Program-made: the position numbers and the translations under genes | The notes under the pieces: generated by a model | What the model saw: only the letters and a program-made list of their open reading frames with translations | Told to the model about the DNA's origin: nothing | The model's database searches: none | From: a virus | IMG/VR virus record: IMGVR_UViG_3300043774_001004 | Coordinates: 1-64,000 of that record | Direction: 5' to 3' (one strand) | DNA: 64,000 nt | Shown: piece by piece, positions 25,608-33,431 of the stretch | How positions within the stretch are numbered: position 1 is the stretch's first letter | Layout: each line of letters begins with the position of its first letter

Positions 25608-25841
25608 ATGAAAACCCTATTTATAGCCCTTATTCTTCTATTTAGCTCTTGTACTTATACAATAACATACAACTATAATTACTGTGGACAAGATAGCACT
25701 GTCAGTAAAAGTGTAGAAGTTACAGGCTTCCAAGATCCAGTTGTAGAAGAACCTGTAATAGAGGAACCCCTAATTGAAGCTCATGTTGAGCAGGAGTTTA
25801 ATCGATATGAAGATAACTTTACAGACACTGTAATCCACTAG
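25608..25841 (+). CDS. Small lipoprotein
   Basis: 77 residues: a hydrophobic leader MKTLFIALILLFSSC with a lipobox (LFSSC, Cys 15), then a Tyr/Asn-rich segment and an acidic Pro/Val/Glu tail (VVEEPVIEEPLIE). A lipid-anchored periplasmic or outer-membrane protein is likely. The size would fit an outer-membrane spanin or an exclusion lipoprotein, but there is no specific evidence. Confidence 0.55.
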   Translation: MKTLFIALILLFSSCTYTITYNYNYCGQDSTVSKSVEVTGFQDPVVEEPVIEEPLIEAHVEQEFNRYEDNFTDTVIH

Positions 25842-25883
25842 ATTATTCTATTTGAATATATAGACTAAATAATAATATGCGAC

Positions 25884-26432
25884 ATGGCGAATAGAAAAGC
25901 ATTAATGTTTGATGCAGATAGTTATACACCGGCAAATGACGAATTTTTCAAATGGGATTCAGCTACTGAATCTGTTATACCAACTGTAGGTCCTACAATC
26001 TTATCAAATCAGATAACACACACTGGAACTGCAGCAGTAACTGCGGCATCTTATAATGCTGGAATTAACCATTCTTTTACTATTTCAGGCCATGTTGTGG
26101 TTTCTGTAACTACACCAGGCACTGGCGCAACAAATTACGCAATAGGCAGTAGTTGCTCATGGCATATACCCGCTATAATAGTAGTACATAGCACAGGCGG
26201 TTCATATAGTGTAACACCTACAACCTGGAATCTATCAGCATCAGGTGGTATAGTCCCAACATATGACCAAACCTCTGGTAACCTATTTGCGGATGCTAAA
26301 CTCGGTCTGTCAGCTGCTTCAGGAATTTTTTATCTAACTTATACACCTGATACAGGTGCTAACAGTACTATAGCAGGCACTATTGTGAAAATAAACACAC
26401 AATTGTTAGTTTCTGCTATACAGCTCATTTAA
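25884..26432 (+). CDS. Putative virion or fibre-associated protein
   Basis: 182 residues rich in Gly, Ser, Thr and beta strands, with no charged clusters, Cys pairs or signal peptide. It begins MANRKALMFDADSYTPANDEFF and ends with IVKINTQLLVSAIQLI. This resembles phage tail-fibre or decoration proteins in composition only. No family recognised. It stands alone between a lipoprotein gene and the tmRNA. Confidence 0.5.
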   Translation: MANRKALMFDADSYTPANDEFFKWDSATESVIPTVGPTILSNQITHTGTAAVTAASYNAGINHSFTISGHVVVSVTTPGTGATNYAIGSSCSWHIPAIIVVHSTGGSYSVTPTTWNLSASGGIVPTYDQTSGNLFADAKLGLSAASGIFYLTYTPDTGANSTIAGTIVKINTQLLVSAIQLI

Positions 26433-26453
26433 ACAATTATCTTATTTTAAGTA

Positions 26454-26461
26454 TATAAATC
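26454..26461 (+). promoter_or_regulatory. Possible TATAAAT box before tmRNA
   Basis: TATAAATC lies 4 bases before the mature tmRNA 5' end. Similar boxes precede tRNA-Leu (25028), the RHH gene (14402) and the gene at 52166 (52142). In AT-rich DNA this 8-mer is common by chance, so position is the only support. Confidence 0.3.
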
Positions 26462-26465
26462 ATAT

Positions 26466-26947
26466 GTGCCCGACCAGGAATTGATTGGCGGTCGTAGTTC
26501 TTTGAGATGCAGGCGGTCTTAGATGGAAAGACCATAATCACCTATCAAGCCATTAAACGGCAATTCTTATATCACAGCAGAGGGTGACCTCGTACTTGAC
26601 GGCGTAGCTGTTGAGTTTGCTTCAGAGTTTGCATTAGCAGCCTAAGCACTTGGCGGCAACTGCCAAGCCTTAAACAAAGTTGCACCTCGGGAAAAAGGGT
26701 TAAGAGTACCATTTAGAATCACCAGAAACCCTGAGCGAAAGCAACAGTCCACGGAGAAATCCAAGGAGCGCTGTAGTGATTTTGTGAAATTCGGCTTATA
26801 CCGAAGAGTAGCCTGACTGAGCATTAAGTCTGAAAAGAAAAAGAAATGCAAAAAAGTTTGTTGATGTCAAACAATCAACTAAGCCTGTGAAAGAGTCCTT
26901 AAAATTAACCGAGCAAGACGTGGGTTCGACTCCCACCGGGTACACCA
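26466..26947 (+). ncRNA. ssrA: tmRNA (ssrA) with encoded CCA
   Basis: The 5' GTGCCCG pairs with 3' CGGGTAC, followed by A-CCA. The third pair is G-U, the alanine identity element of tmRNA. The T arm is GTGGG-TTCGACT-CCCAC, and CTAAGCCTGTG upstream matches the conserved CUAAGCxUGU element of tmRNA 3' domains. The tag reading frame ends in ...FASEFALAA-TAA (26610-26645), with the ALAA proteolysis signal. The frame is open back to 26545, so the resume codon is uncertain; GGC at 26601 would give a 14-residue tag. At 482 nt it is longer than the usual 350-400. A terminator follows directly. Phage-encoded tmRNAs are known but uncommon. Confidence 0.92.
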
Positions 26948-26973
26948 AAAGCGATCAAATGATCGCTTTTTTC
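26948..26973 (+). terminator. Rho-independent terminator after tmRNA
   Basis: AAAGCGATC-AAAT-GATCGCTTT plus a T tract, starting directly after the encoded CCA. Confidence 0.95.
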
Positions 26974-27017
26974 TTGTCCGGCTACTAAACAATACAGCCT
27001 TAAACGTTATAAAAAAC

Positions 27018-27506
27018 ATGAATAAGAGAATCATTTTAGTCGGTAAAGCTGGATCAGGCAAAGACTTCATGAGAAGGAAGTTAGAATCTAGAAATTTCAA
27101 ATACGCAACAAGTTATACAACAAGACCTGCAAGAGAAGGTGAAGTAGAAGGTAAAGACTATTTCTTTATCTCTGAAGAAAAGGCTCAATGGATGATAGAA
27201 AATGGTGAGTTCTTTGAGTATGTCCCATTTAATGGTTGGATCTATGGTACTACATTAAGTCAATGGAATCAAGAAAATGACGAAAGCGTTTTTATTATGA
27301 CTCCAACTGGTCTTTCACATGTCGGTCCAGATGACAGAAAAGAATGCTTTGTAATTTTCGTTGATATCGATAAAGAGGTTAGAAAAGAAAGACTTCTCAA
27401 CAGAAATATGCCAGGTGATAGCCTTGAACGAAGAATTGAGGCTGACGAATTGGACTTTGAAGATTTTTCTAATTATGATGTTAGAATTACCAATCCTGAT
27501 TTCTGA
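27018..27506 (+). CDS. Guanylate-kinase-like nucleotide kinase
   Basis: A 162-residue P-loop kinase. Walker A GKAGSGKD (residues 9-16), the guanylate kinase motif SYTTRPAREGEVEGKDYFF (about 32-50) that binds the base and phosphate of GMP, and a LID-like RLLNRN stretch are present. At 162 residues it is shorter than cellular Gmk (about 205). It would phosphorylate a (d)NMP, possibly a modified one, since the genes that follow look like a base-modification set. It starts the co-directional block after the tmRNA terminator. Confidence 0.8.
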   Translation: MNKRIILVGKAGSGKDFMRRKLESRNFKYATSYTTRPAREGEVEGKDYFFISEEKAQWMIENGEFFEYVPFNGWIYGTTLSQWNQENDESVFIMTPTGLSHVGPDDRKECFVIFVDIDKEVRKERLLNRNMPGDSLERRIEADELDFEDFSNYDVRITNPDF

Positions 27507-27547
27507 AACTAAACAAGTAATCTTAATATAAAAATAAAACAAATAAA

Positions 27548-28141
27548 ATGGCAAGAAAAGAAAAGATCGAAGCTGCTGAAGTAAATGTTCCGCAGGATGA
27601 AACAGTAACACTTAGCATGATTAAAGCAACTGACGCAAAAGAAATGTCAGATGATGTTTTGAAAGCTGAGCAACAACGCTATAGTGATATGGCAGACAAG
27701 TTTGGTCAGTTGACTAAAACTAAAAAGTATGGCATCAAGTTTGATGATATCAAGGATGCTAAAACGCTTCTTAAGCACTTTGAGAAAAATGTAAAATGGA
27801 CACATGCTGAAGCTCCACTTTTTGTTGCAGCATATCAAAAGCTTAAGGATGCAATTACTGAAGGCCTAAGCGAGCAAAATGAATTGTTGATCGATGGTCC
27901 ATCACTTAATGGCATTTATCAAATCCTTTTGAAAACTGAAGGTGTTGGTTTCTTTGCAGTTCGTGATTATATGTCACTTCTTACAATGACAGGTGAAGGT
28001 ATCACCAATGCAATGCGTAACATGATCGAAGATCAAAACACATTGAAGAATATCCATACAAATCTTAGTACACTTGATGATGAAGTTAATGCTCGTCACA
28101 TGGGTATCGAAGTAGAATCTGTAGAAGAAACACAAAAATAG
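27548..28141 (+). CDS. Hypothetical conserved phage protein
   Basis: 197 residues, soluble and helical, acidic. No catalytic motif, membrane segment or Cys cluster. It is embedded between two nucleotide kinases (41 bases after one, 8 before the next), so a role in nucleotide metabolism or DNA modification is possible by context only. The leader AATATAAAAATAAAACAAATAAAATG is the typical A-rich start of this genome. Confidence 0.55.
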   Translation: MARKEKIEAAEVNVPQDETVTLSMIKATDAKEMSDDVLKAEQQRYSDMADKFGQLTKTKKYGIKFDDIKDAKTLLKHFEKNVKWTHAEAPLFVAAYQKLKDAITEGLSEQNELLIDGPSLNGIYQILLKTEGVGFFAVRDYMSLLTMTGEGITNAMRNMIEDQNTLKNIHTNLSTLDDEVNARHMGIEVESVEETQK

Positions 28142-28149
28142 TAATCTAG

Positions 28150-28653
28150 ATGATATTCTTTATTGAAGGCTTGTCAGCCACAGGTAAAACAACTTTAATC
28201 AATAAGTATCTAGAAAAATACCCCAATAACGGCGCCATCCGATTCAAAGGATCTGGCGCCGTTAACATTGGGATGCAATCGAGATGGCAAGAATATAATT
28301 TCTGGATGCATAACATTATTGAAAGAATGGACCAGCTTAATGACTACAAAGTCCCATTTCTTTGGGATCGTGGCATTACTGATATCATTTATAGTGAAGA
28401 TGAGAATTATGCAACAGAACTTTTAAGAGTTGTCAAATCACATATCCGTAAAGCTGTTATCTATATTGATGCTCCACCTTCAACATTAAACAGAAGAATG
28501 ACTAAAGAAGGTAGTGATATGTCCGAACATGGTCGTAAATATGAGCATGTAATTAAAAGTTTTGACATATTAAGAATTACTCTTTCAGGTGATTGTTTGA
28601 TTACAGAAGAACATGTAGATATGCTTCATGAATATATTATGTCGAAGATATGA
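28150..28653 (+). CDS. P-loop nucleotide kinase, thymidylate-kinase-like
   Basis: 167 residues with Walker A EGLSATGKTT (residues 6-15), a DRG motif (LWDRGITD, about residue 75) as in thymidylate/deoxynucleoside kinases, and an IYIDAPPSTLNRRM segment like the conserved phosphate-binding region before the LID. It probably converts a (modified) dNMP to dNDP or phosphorylates a deoxynucleoside. It carries a remarkable long hairpin at 28222-28272 in the middle of the coding region. The stop overlaps the next start (TATGAG). Confidence 0.75.
   Translation: MIFFIEGLSATGKTTLINKYLEKYPNNGAIRFKGSGAVNIGMQSRWQEYNFWMHNIIERMDQLNDYKVPFLWDRGITDIIYSEDENYATELLRVVKSHIRKAVIYIDAPPSTLNRRMTKEGSDMSEHGRKYEHVIKSFDILRITLSGDCLITEEHVDMLHEYIMSKI
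28222..28272 (+). repeat. Long intragenic inverted repeat
   Basis: CCCAAT-AACGGCGCCA-TCC...GGA-TC-TGGCGCCGTT-AAC-ATTGGG. About 19 paired bases with a 3-base bulge, including a perfect 10-bp GC-rich core (28228-28237 with 28254-28263). It encodes NNGAIRFKGSGAVNIG within the kinase. Confidence 0.8.
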
Positions 28654-29867
28654 GTTTAAAGAAAGACTATAAAGAAATAATTAACAGAATCAATTCACTC
28701 AGAAGAATTGAATCATCAGGCGATCTAAATAAAAAGATTAAGAGAGTCGCAGTTATTCTTACTGGTTCACGTTCTGGTTCTAGTTTAATGAAAGCTGTAG
28801 TCTCAAAAAGTAATGATGTTGCATATCTTTCAGGTGAAGAAGAGCCATTTTTTATCTTAACAGGTAACGGCTTTCCATGGTCTAGTGACAGCGATGGCTT
28901 TAACACTATTAAGAATAAGCAAAAGCTTTTAGATAATCTATTCGATGATCTAGGTATAAATGATAAGGTATTCAATCTCACGAAGACCCTACATGACTGG
29001 CGTAATCGTATACTGTTGCAATTTCCAGATGTCGATTCTGATGTGATTGATTATCAGTTACCTAAGTATGTGTCTAAGTTTTATACAGAAGGCACAGACT
29101 ATACTGAAGCAACACAAAAGATGTTGTTTACTACTTTCAAAGAAAGGGCAGGACTGTATGATATCTGTGACGGCAGCTATGATTTTATGCTTCAGAAATT
29201 CAAAATTGAAGAACCTCCTTTTGTAATCCCACCACAGCGTAGAAAATTTACAGAATCCGACATTGAAGACAAAGTCCTTGTATTCAAGACACCTCAAGAC
29301 TGTTACAGAATAGGTATCTTTGAAGAGCTTTTTCCAAATGCGGATATCAAGTACATACATTTAACAAGAGGCTTTGCCCAAACAATCAATGGGCTTATGG
29401 ATGGCTGGTTATCAGATACTGGCTTTTTTGCCCATGATGTTTCTATCATCAATGAGAAATTAAACATTGAAGGCTACTCTGATGTTAAACCTTATGGTAG
29501 CAAATGGTGGAAGTTTGACCTGCCTCCAAATTGGAAAGATTATAAAGATGCCCCACTTCATGAGGTATGTTTAAATCAATGGCATTCTGCACATACGCAT
29601 ATCTTAAATTCAGGTAAGCAGGTATTGCATATTAGATTTGAGGATTTCTTAACTGATCCAAACACAACAGCAAATAAGATTACAGATTATCTTGGCATCA
29701 ATCCTATCAAGATCGATCATATACCTGTAGTAATGGCAACAGAAAAGCCTGAACAGTTCAGATGGATGAAAAGAAGTGCGCTAATAAATGATCTTTCACA
29801 GAGAAAAGAGGTAAAAGAACTAATGGATGCGTTAAAATATAAAATGGAACCAGAGTTATGGGTGTAA
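28650..29867 (+). CDS. Sulfotransferase-like protein
   Basis: A 405-residue protein of the PAPS-dependent sulfotransferase fold. The 5'-phosphosulfate-binding loop TGSRSGSSLM lies at about residues 38-47, VFKTPQDCYRIGIFEELFPNADIKYIHLTRG forms the 3'-phosphate-binding strand and helix, and a C-terminal HIRFEDFLTDP helps close the site. It is longer than the two small sulfotransferases at 54515 and 55800. It lies in the nucleotide kinase/cytosine-hydroxymethylase block, so the acceptor could be a nucleotide or a surface sugar. It overlaps the next gene by 10 bases. Confidence 0.7.
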   Translation: MSLKKDYKEIINRINSLRRIESSGDLNKKIKRVAVILTGSRSGSSLMKAVVSKSNDVAYLSGEEEPFFILTGNGFPWSSDSDGFNTIKNKQKLLDNLFDDLGINDKVFNLTKTLHDWRNRILLQFPDVDSDVIDYQLPKYVSKFYTEGTDYTEATQKMLFTTFKERAGLYDICDGSYDFMLQKFKIEEPPFVIPPQRRKFTESDIEDKVLVFKTPQDCYRIGIFEELFPNADIKYIHLTRGFAQTINGLMDGWLSDTGFFAHDVSIINEKLNIEGYSDVKPYGSKWWKFDLPPNWKDYKDAPLHEVCLNQWHSAHTHILNSGKQVLHIRFEDFLTDPNTTANKITDYLGINPIKIDHIPVVMATEKPEQFRWMKRSALINDLSQRKEVKELMDALKYKMEPELWV

Positions 29868-30838
29868 AAGAAACTAAAAATAAAAGATCTAAGAAAACAA
29901 AGGAACAAGAGTCTATTGATAAAGGCGTTGAGCTTTTACATGATGTTCCTACTCAACCTCAGCCTGAAACTGAGGAAGAGCCAAATTATTTTAAATACGG
30001 ATATACCAACGAGTACGATACACTCGTTGCAGCTATGATTCATATTCCAAGAAGGAATGAGATTGAGTATTTCGATCCTAAAAAGGCCATGTACAAAAGC
30101 ATTCCGAATTATGAAAAGCTTTTAGAAGAGGTTGATCAGTACAGAACTCTTTTAATGAATCTGGGTATTCAGGTTTACGATGATGTGTATTTCCATGATA
30201 CAGATTATAACCCATATCCTAACCAGATCTTTATGCGAGATCTGGCAGTTATCACGCCAAATGCAATCATCTTAGCCAATCCTAAATACGATATTAGAAA
30301 AGGTGAAGAGAGAAACCTATTGGCAACAATGAGAAAATGGGGTTACTTTGGTCGTGTAATTGAACTTTCAAAAAATACGACAATGGAAGGTGCCGACTTT
30401 TTCTGGATATCTGAAAGTGAAGTCCTGGTATCAGTTGGTAATAGAACTAGTGAAGATTTTGTAACAACATTTAAGTTCTTTTATCCAAATCTTAAAGTAA
30501 CAGTTGTTGAAGCTGCTGCTGAAGGTATTCCTCAACATATCCTAGGTGGCGCACATATTGTTGATAAAGATACAATCATTCAACGCAAATCGATTGTAAA
30601 GCATGACCTTGGCTTCAAGAATACAATTTTACTTGAAGAAACAGATGAGGTTGTTAATGGCTACGCAATGAATATCCTGACAGTAGGTCCAATGGAAATC
30701 ATTATGCCATCTGGCAATCCGGAAACCAAGGCAATTTATGAATCACATGGTATTAAAGTCCATGAAAGTCCAGCAAAGGAAATCGGTAAAATGGGAGGAG
30801 CCTTTGCCTGTATGACACTTCCAATGAAAAGAGGATAA
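29858..30838 (+). CDS. Guanidino-group modifying enzyme (ADI/DDAH/amidinotransferase fold)
   Basis: A 326-residue protein. Residues 1-45 are a charged extension. The pentein-fold markers follow: PNQIFMRDLAVITPNAIIL (about residues 112-130), MEGADFFWISESEVLVSVGNRTS (about 178-200, substrate carboxylate/guanidine-binding Asp and Arg), an IPQHILGG His region (about 227), and GGAFACMTLPMKR at the C-terminus with the nucleophile Cys 318. In arginine deiminases the equivalent reads GGxHCMTxP; the His before Cys is Ala here. It could hydrolyse or transfer an amidino group. The context, between a sulfotransferase and a dCMP-hydroxymethylase-like protein, suggests a modification role. Confidence 0.75.
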   Translation: MGVKETKNKRSKKTKEQESIDKGVELLHDVPTQPQPETEEEPNYFKYGYTNEYDTLVAAMIHIPRRNEIEYFDPKKAMYKSIPNYEKLLEEVDQYRTLLMNLGIQVYDDVYFHDTDYNPYPNQIFMRDLAVITPNAIILANPKYDIRKGEERNLLATMRKWGYFGRVIELSKNTTMEGADFFWISESEVLVSVGNRTSEDFVTTFKFFYPNLKVTVVEAAAEGIPQHILGGAHIVDKDTIIQRKSIVKHDLGFKNTILLEETDEVVNGYAMNILTVGPMEIIMPSGNPETKAIYESHGIKVHESPAKEIGKMGGAFACMTLPMKRG

Positions 30839-30840
30839 TT

Positions 30841-31749
30841 ATGAAAATGAGTTTAAAGTACAATGAAGTTGAAAGTGCTGCAGCAGCATATCAATGGTTT
30901 TGTAAATTGATAAATGAAGAAGGTGATTATGTAACCAGCAGAGGTGAACAGACCAAAGAGGTTTTGAATGCTGGCGTTCTGATCAAGAATATCAGAGATC
31001 GTGTTATACCAATCTCTAACTTCAATGAACGTTTCATACTTCAAGAAACATACGATATCTTAAATGAAAATCAACCCAGGGTTATGCACTCTAAAGAGAT
31101 GCTAGAAAAAACCATGGGTAATAGCAATAATATCATGTTCTTTGGTAATGAGATGCGTCAGGCTTTTAGCAGATGGTCGCTTCTTCGTATCAAAACTCTT
31201 TTTGAAAAAGATAAGTTCACAAGAAAGGCAATACTAGATTTAGGTAATAGAAGACCGATTGTGCATGCTCCATGTATGATTTACGCACATTTCATTATCA
31301 GAGACAATGCACTACACATGTTGGCTGAAACTAGGGGCACAGAAGTCTCCATGGGTTTTGTCAATGACATATATTTTTATACGATTATTCAAGAGCTGAT
31401 GTACAATTGGCTTCTAGAAACCTATCCAGATCTTGAACTTGGAACTTTCTTATACAAAACTACATCACTTCATTATTTTACAAACAAGGATGGTGGCCCA
31501 CTTTGGTCACAAGAGTTTATAGAATCTGATAGATCTGGTTATATCATAACAGATTTGAAATATTGTGATTATATAGCCGAGATGGGAGTTTTATACCATT
31601 ATGTCGATGCCTATATGAAAGCAGGTGAAAGAGAAGATGTCGATGCGGGTATAATTACAACATACAGAGACTTAAAGAATCCCGATTTTAATAATTTTAA
31701 GCAAGCTTTTTTCTATAATTGGGCAAAAATACTAACAACAGATGAGTGA
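30841..31749 (+). CDS. Thymidylate-synthase-family protein, dCMP-type (copy 1)
   Basis: 302 residues. Recognised by HAPCMIYAHF (nucleophile Cys 145) and ETRGTEVSMGFVNDIYFY, the counterpart of the ThyA RSxDxxxGxPFN motif. Asp 176 occupies the site of E. coli ThyA Asn 177; Asp there is found in T4 dCMP hydroxymethylase and switches specificity from uracil to cytosine. Ser and Asp of RSxD are replaced by Gly and Glu, so substrate or activity may differ further. A second family member lies two genes downstream. Predicted to make 5-hydroxymethyl- or 5-methyl-dCMP. It overlaps the next gene by 8 bases. Confidence 0.7.
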   Translation: MKMSLKYNEVESAAAAYQWFCKLINEEGDYVTSRGEQTKEVLNAGVLIKNIRDRVIPISNFNERFILQETYDILNENQPRVMHSKEMLEKTMGNSNNIMFFGNEMRQAFSRWSLLRIKTLFEKDKFTRKAILDLGNRRPIVHAPCMIYAHFIIRDNALHMLAETRGTEVSMGFVNDIYFYTIIQELMYNWLLETYPDLELGTFLYKTTSLHYFTNKDGGPLWSQEFIESDRSGYIITDLKYCDYIAEMGVLYHYVDAYMKAGEREDVDAGIITTYRDLKNPDFNNFKQAFFYNWAKILTTDE

Positions 31750-32578
31750 TAAAGGCGGCAATACCAGTGCTTACAAAATTTACCATCAAGGTAAAATGAA
31801 ATACTTTATCAAATCATTTCAGACAAATGGTTTTGATATCAGTAGCTTTACTTTTCAAAATTATCTCTACAATAATTTCAAATCAGATCTGAAGATCTGT
31901 AAGCCTATTAAGATAGTTTCTGAAAAGTCAAATGAGGTTCAAATCTATTATGAATATGTCAAGCCTATTGATTGGGAATTGACTGCAGACCGTGTTTCTT
32001 TCCTCGGTAAATCATTAGCAGAATTGCATAACTTCTGTTACTTAAAGAAAAATGAAATTTCATTACCTGATAAAGTTGCAGTTGTTGCAATGGGTAAATG
32101 GCAAGATGTTGAAGATTCATTTGATAAAGAACTTGCAGTCAGTATCAGAAAGGCAATCTATGATAACTTAAAGCCTTATGATAGAGATCAGATACGCATT
32201 CCTCTTCATCGTGACTTTAAGTTACATAACATTATGTTTGACGGTGAAAATCTTAATCTGATTGATTTTGATTTTGCAGCTATTGATAATATCGGCATAG
32301 AAATAATGTCGTTTATCATAGATTTTTACTATGAAACCAGGGATCAAAGTTTAGTATCTGATTTTATCAAAGCCTATAAACAAGAATCAAATCTTGACAT
32401 AAATTGGACATCGGTACTAAATGACTATCTAGTCTATATGTGCGTTAATACATTTCCTTTCTATATGAGAGGTAGAATTGGAGAACATAACTTCAAGAAC
32501 CTGCTTACTGAAAGAAATGGCAAACTAAATTTTACATACATCAATAAAGATTTCTTATATGAGAGTTTACAGAGGTGA
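31742..32578 (+). CDS. APH/choline-kinase-fold phosphotransferase
   Basis: A 278-residue kinase. The Brenner motif HRDFKLHNIMF (about residues 156-166) and the metal-binding LIDFDFAAID (about 174-183) are those of aminoglycoside phosphotransferase/choline kinase-like enzymes. The N-lobe is short, with a KYFIKSF lysine strand. It lies between two dCMP-hydroxymethylase-like genes, overlapping both (8 and 20 bases), so it probably phosphorylates a small hydroxyl compound in the same pathway, for example a hydroxymethyl base or a sugar. It is not similar to the known 5-hydroxymethyluridine DNA kinases that I can recall. Confidence 0.7.
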   Translation: MSDKGGNTSAYKIYHQGKMKYFIKSFQTNGFDISSFTFQNYLYNNFKSDLKICKPIKIVSEKSNEVQIYYEYVKPIDWELTADRVSFLGKSLAELHNFCYLKKNEISLPDKVAVVAMGKWQDVEDSFDKELAVSIRKAIYDNLKPYDRDQIRIPLHRDFKLHNIMFDGENLNLIDFDFAAIDNIGIEIMSFIIDFYYETRDQSLVSDFIKAYKQESNLDINWTSVLNDYLVYMCVNTFPFYMRGRIGEHNFKNLLTERNGKLNFTYINKDFLYESLQR

Positions 32579-33431
32579 AACATTTGCAGAAGTTTATAGA
32601 AAATCACTTTGGGATCTAATTAACGATCCTGAGCATTCAGTGTCGCCACGTGGCATGAAAATCAATGAAGTGGTAAACGCAGTTCATGTCGTTGAAGATC
32701 CATCTTCTTGTCTTTACTATAATGAAAGACGTAGCAGCCAATTGAAATATATTGCAGCAGAAACAGTTTATTACTTTGCTGGTCGTAGAGATCTTGGTTT
32801 TATCAAGAAGTTTGCCTCTTTCTGGGAACAGATTGCCAATATTGACGCAACTGTCAATTCAGCTTATGGTAATCTAATCTTTACTGAGGTGAATAAGGCA
32901 GGTGTTACACAATGGGATTGGGCGTTTCAGTCTCTAGTTAAAGATAAAGATACTAGACAGGCTATTCTCCTGTTTAATAAGCCAGACTATCAATACTTTG
33001 GTAACAAAGACGTGATCTGTACCCTTAATGGTATCTTCAACATCAGAGATAATAAATTGAATTTCACAATTCAGATGCGTTCAAATGATGCCATTCTTGG
33101 AACTCCAACTGATTTTGCATTCTTCTGTTTATTACAAATGCAGATGCTAAAGCTTCTGAAAGAGAAAGCGTATCCTGAATTAGAACTGGGTACATTTACC
33201 CATATTGCAAATTCATATCACGTCTATGAAAGGCACTTTGGTCTAATACAAGACATGCTGTCTGGTTATTTTGAGCCATCTTCATTCGAGCCAATCAACG
33301 AAAACTTTATCAATTATGAAGGTAAACCTACTGCAGAATTTGAAAAGTTAACACATGCTGTTGAATATGGTACATCATACGAAACAGAAGATAAATTATT
33401 TAATTGGATATATGAAAAAGCAAGAATCTAA
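32559..33431 (+). CDS. Thymidylate-synthase-family protein, dCMP-type (copy 2)
   Basis: 290 residues and closer to canonical ThyA than copy 1: NSAYGNLIF, KDTRQAILLFNKPDY, catalytic DVICTLNGIF (Cys 154), and QMRSNDAILGTPTDFAFF with the RSxD phosphate-binding motif intact. Asp 185 takes the place of the dUMP-recognising Asn (GLPFN becomes GTPTD), the signature of dCMP hydroxymethylases. The similar GTFTHIANSYHVYERH contains the conserved H-x-Y. Predicted dCMP hydroxymethylase or methylase. The phosphoesterase gene overlaps its end by 20 bases. Confidence 0.78.
   Translation: MRVYRGETFAEVYRKSLWDLINDPEHSVSPRGMKINEVVNAVHVVEDPSSCLYYNERRSSQLKYIAAETVYYFAGRRDLGFIKKFASFWEQIANIDATVNSAYGNLIFTEVNKAGVTQWDWAFQSLVKDKDTRQAILLFNKPDYQYFGNKDVICTLNGIFNIRDNKLNFTIQMRSNDAILGTPTDFAFFCLLQMQMLKLLKEKAYPELELGTFTHIANSYHVYERHFGLIQDMLSGYFEPSSFEPINENFINYEGKPTAEFEKLTHAVEYGTSYETEDKLFNWIYEKARI

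Noticed and set aside
26642-27100. Minus-strand frames over the tmRNA
   Set aside because: They are antisense to a clear tmRNA and its terminator.
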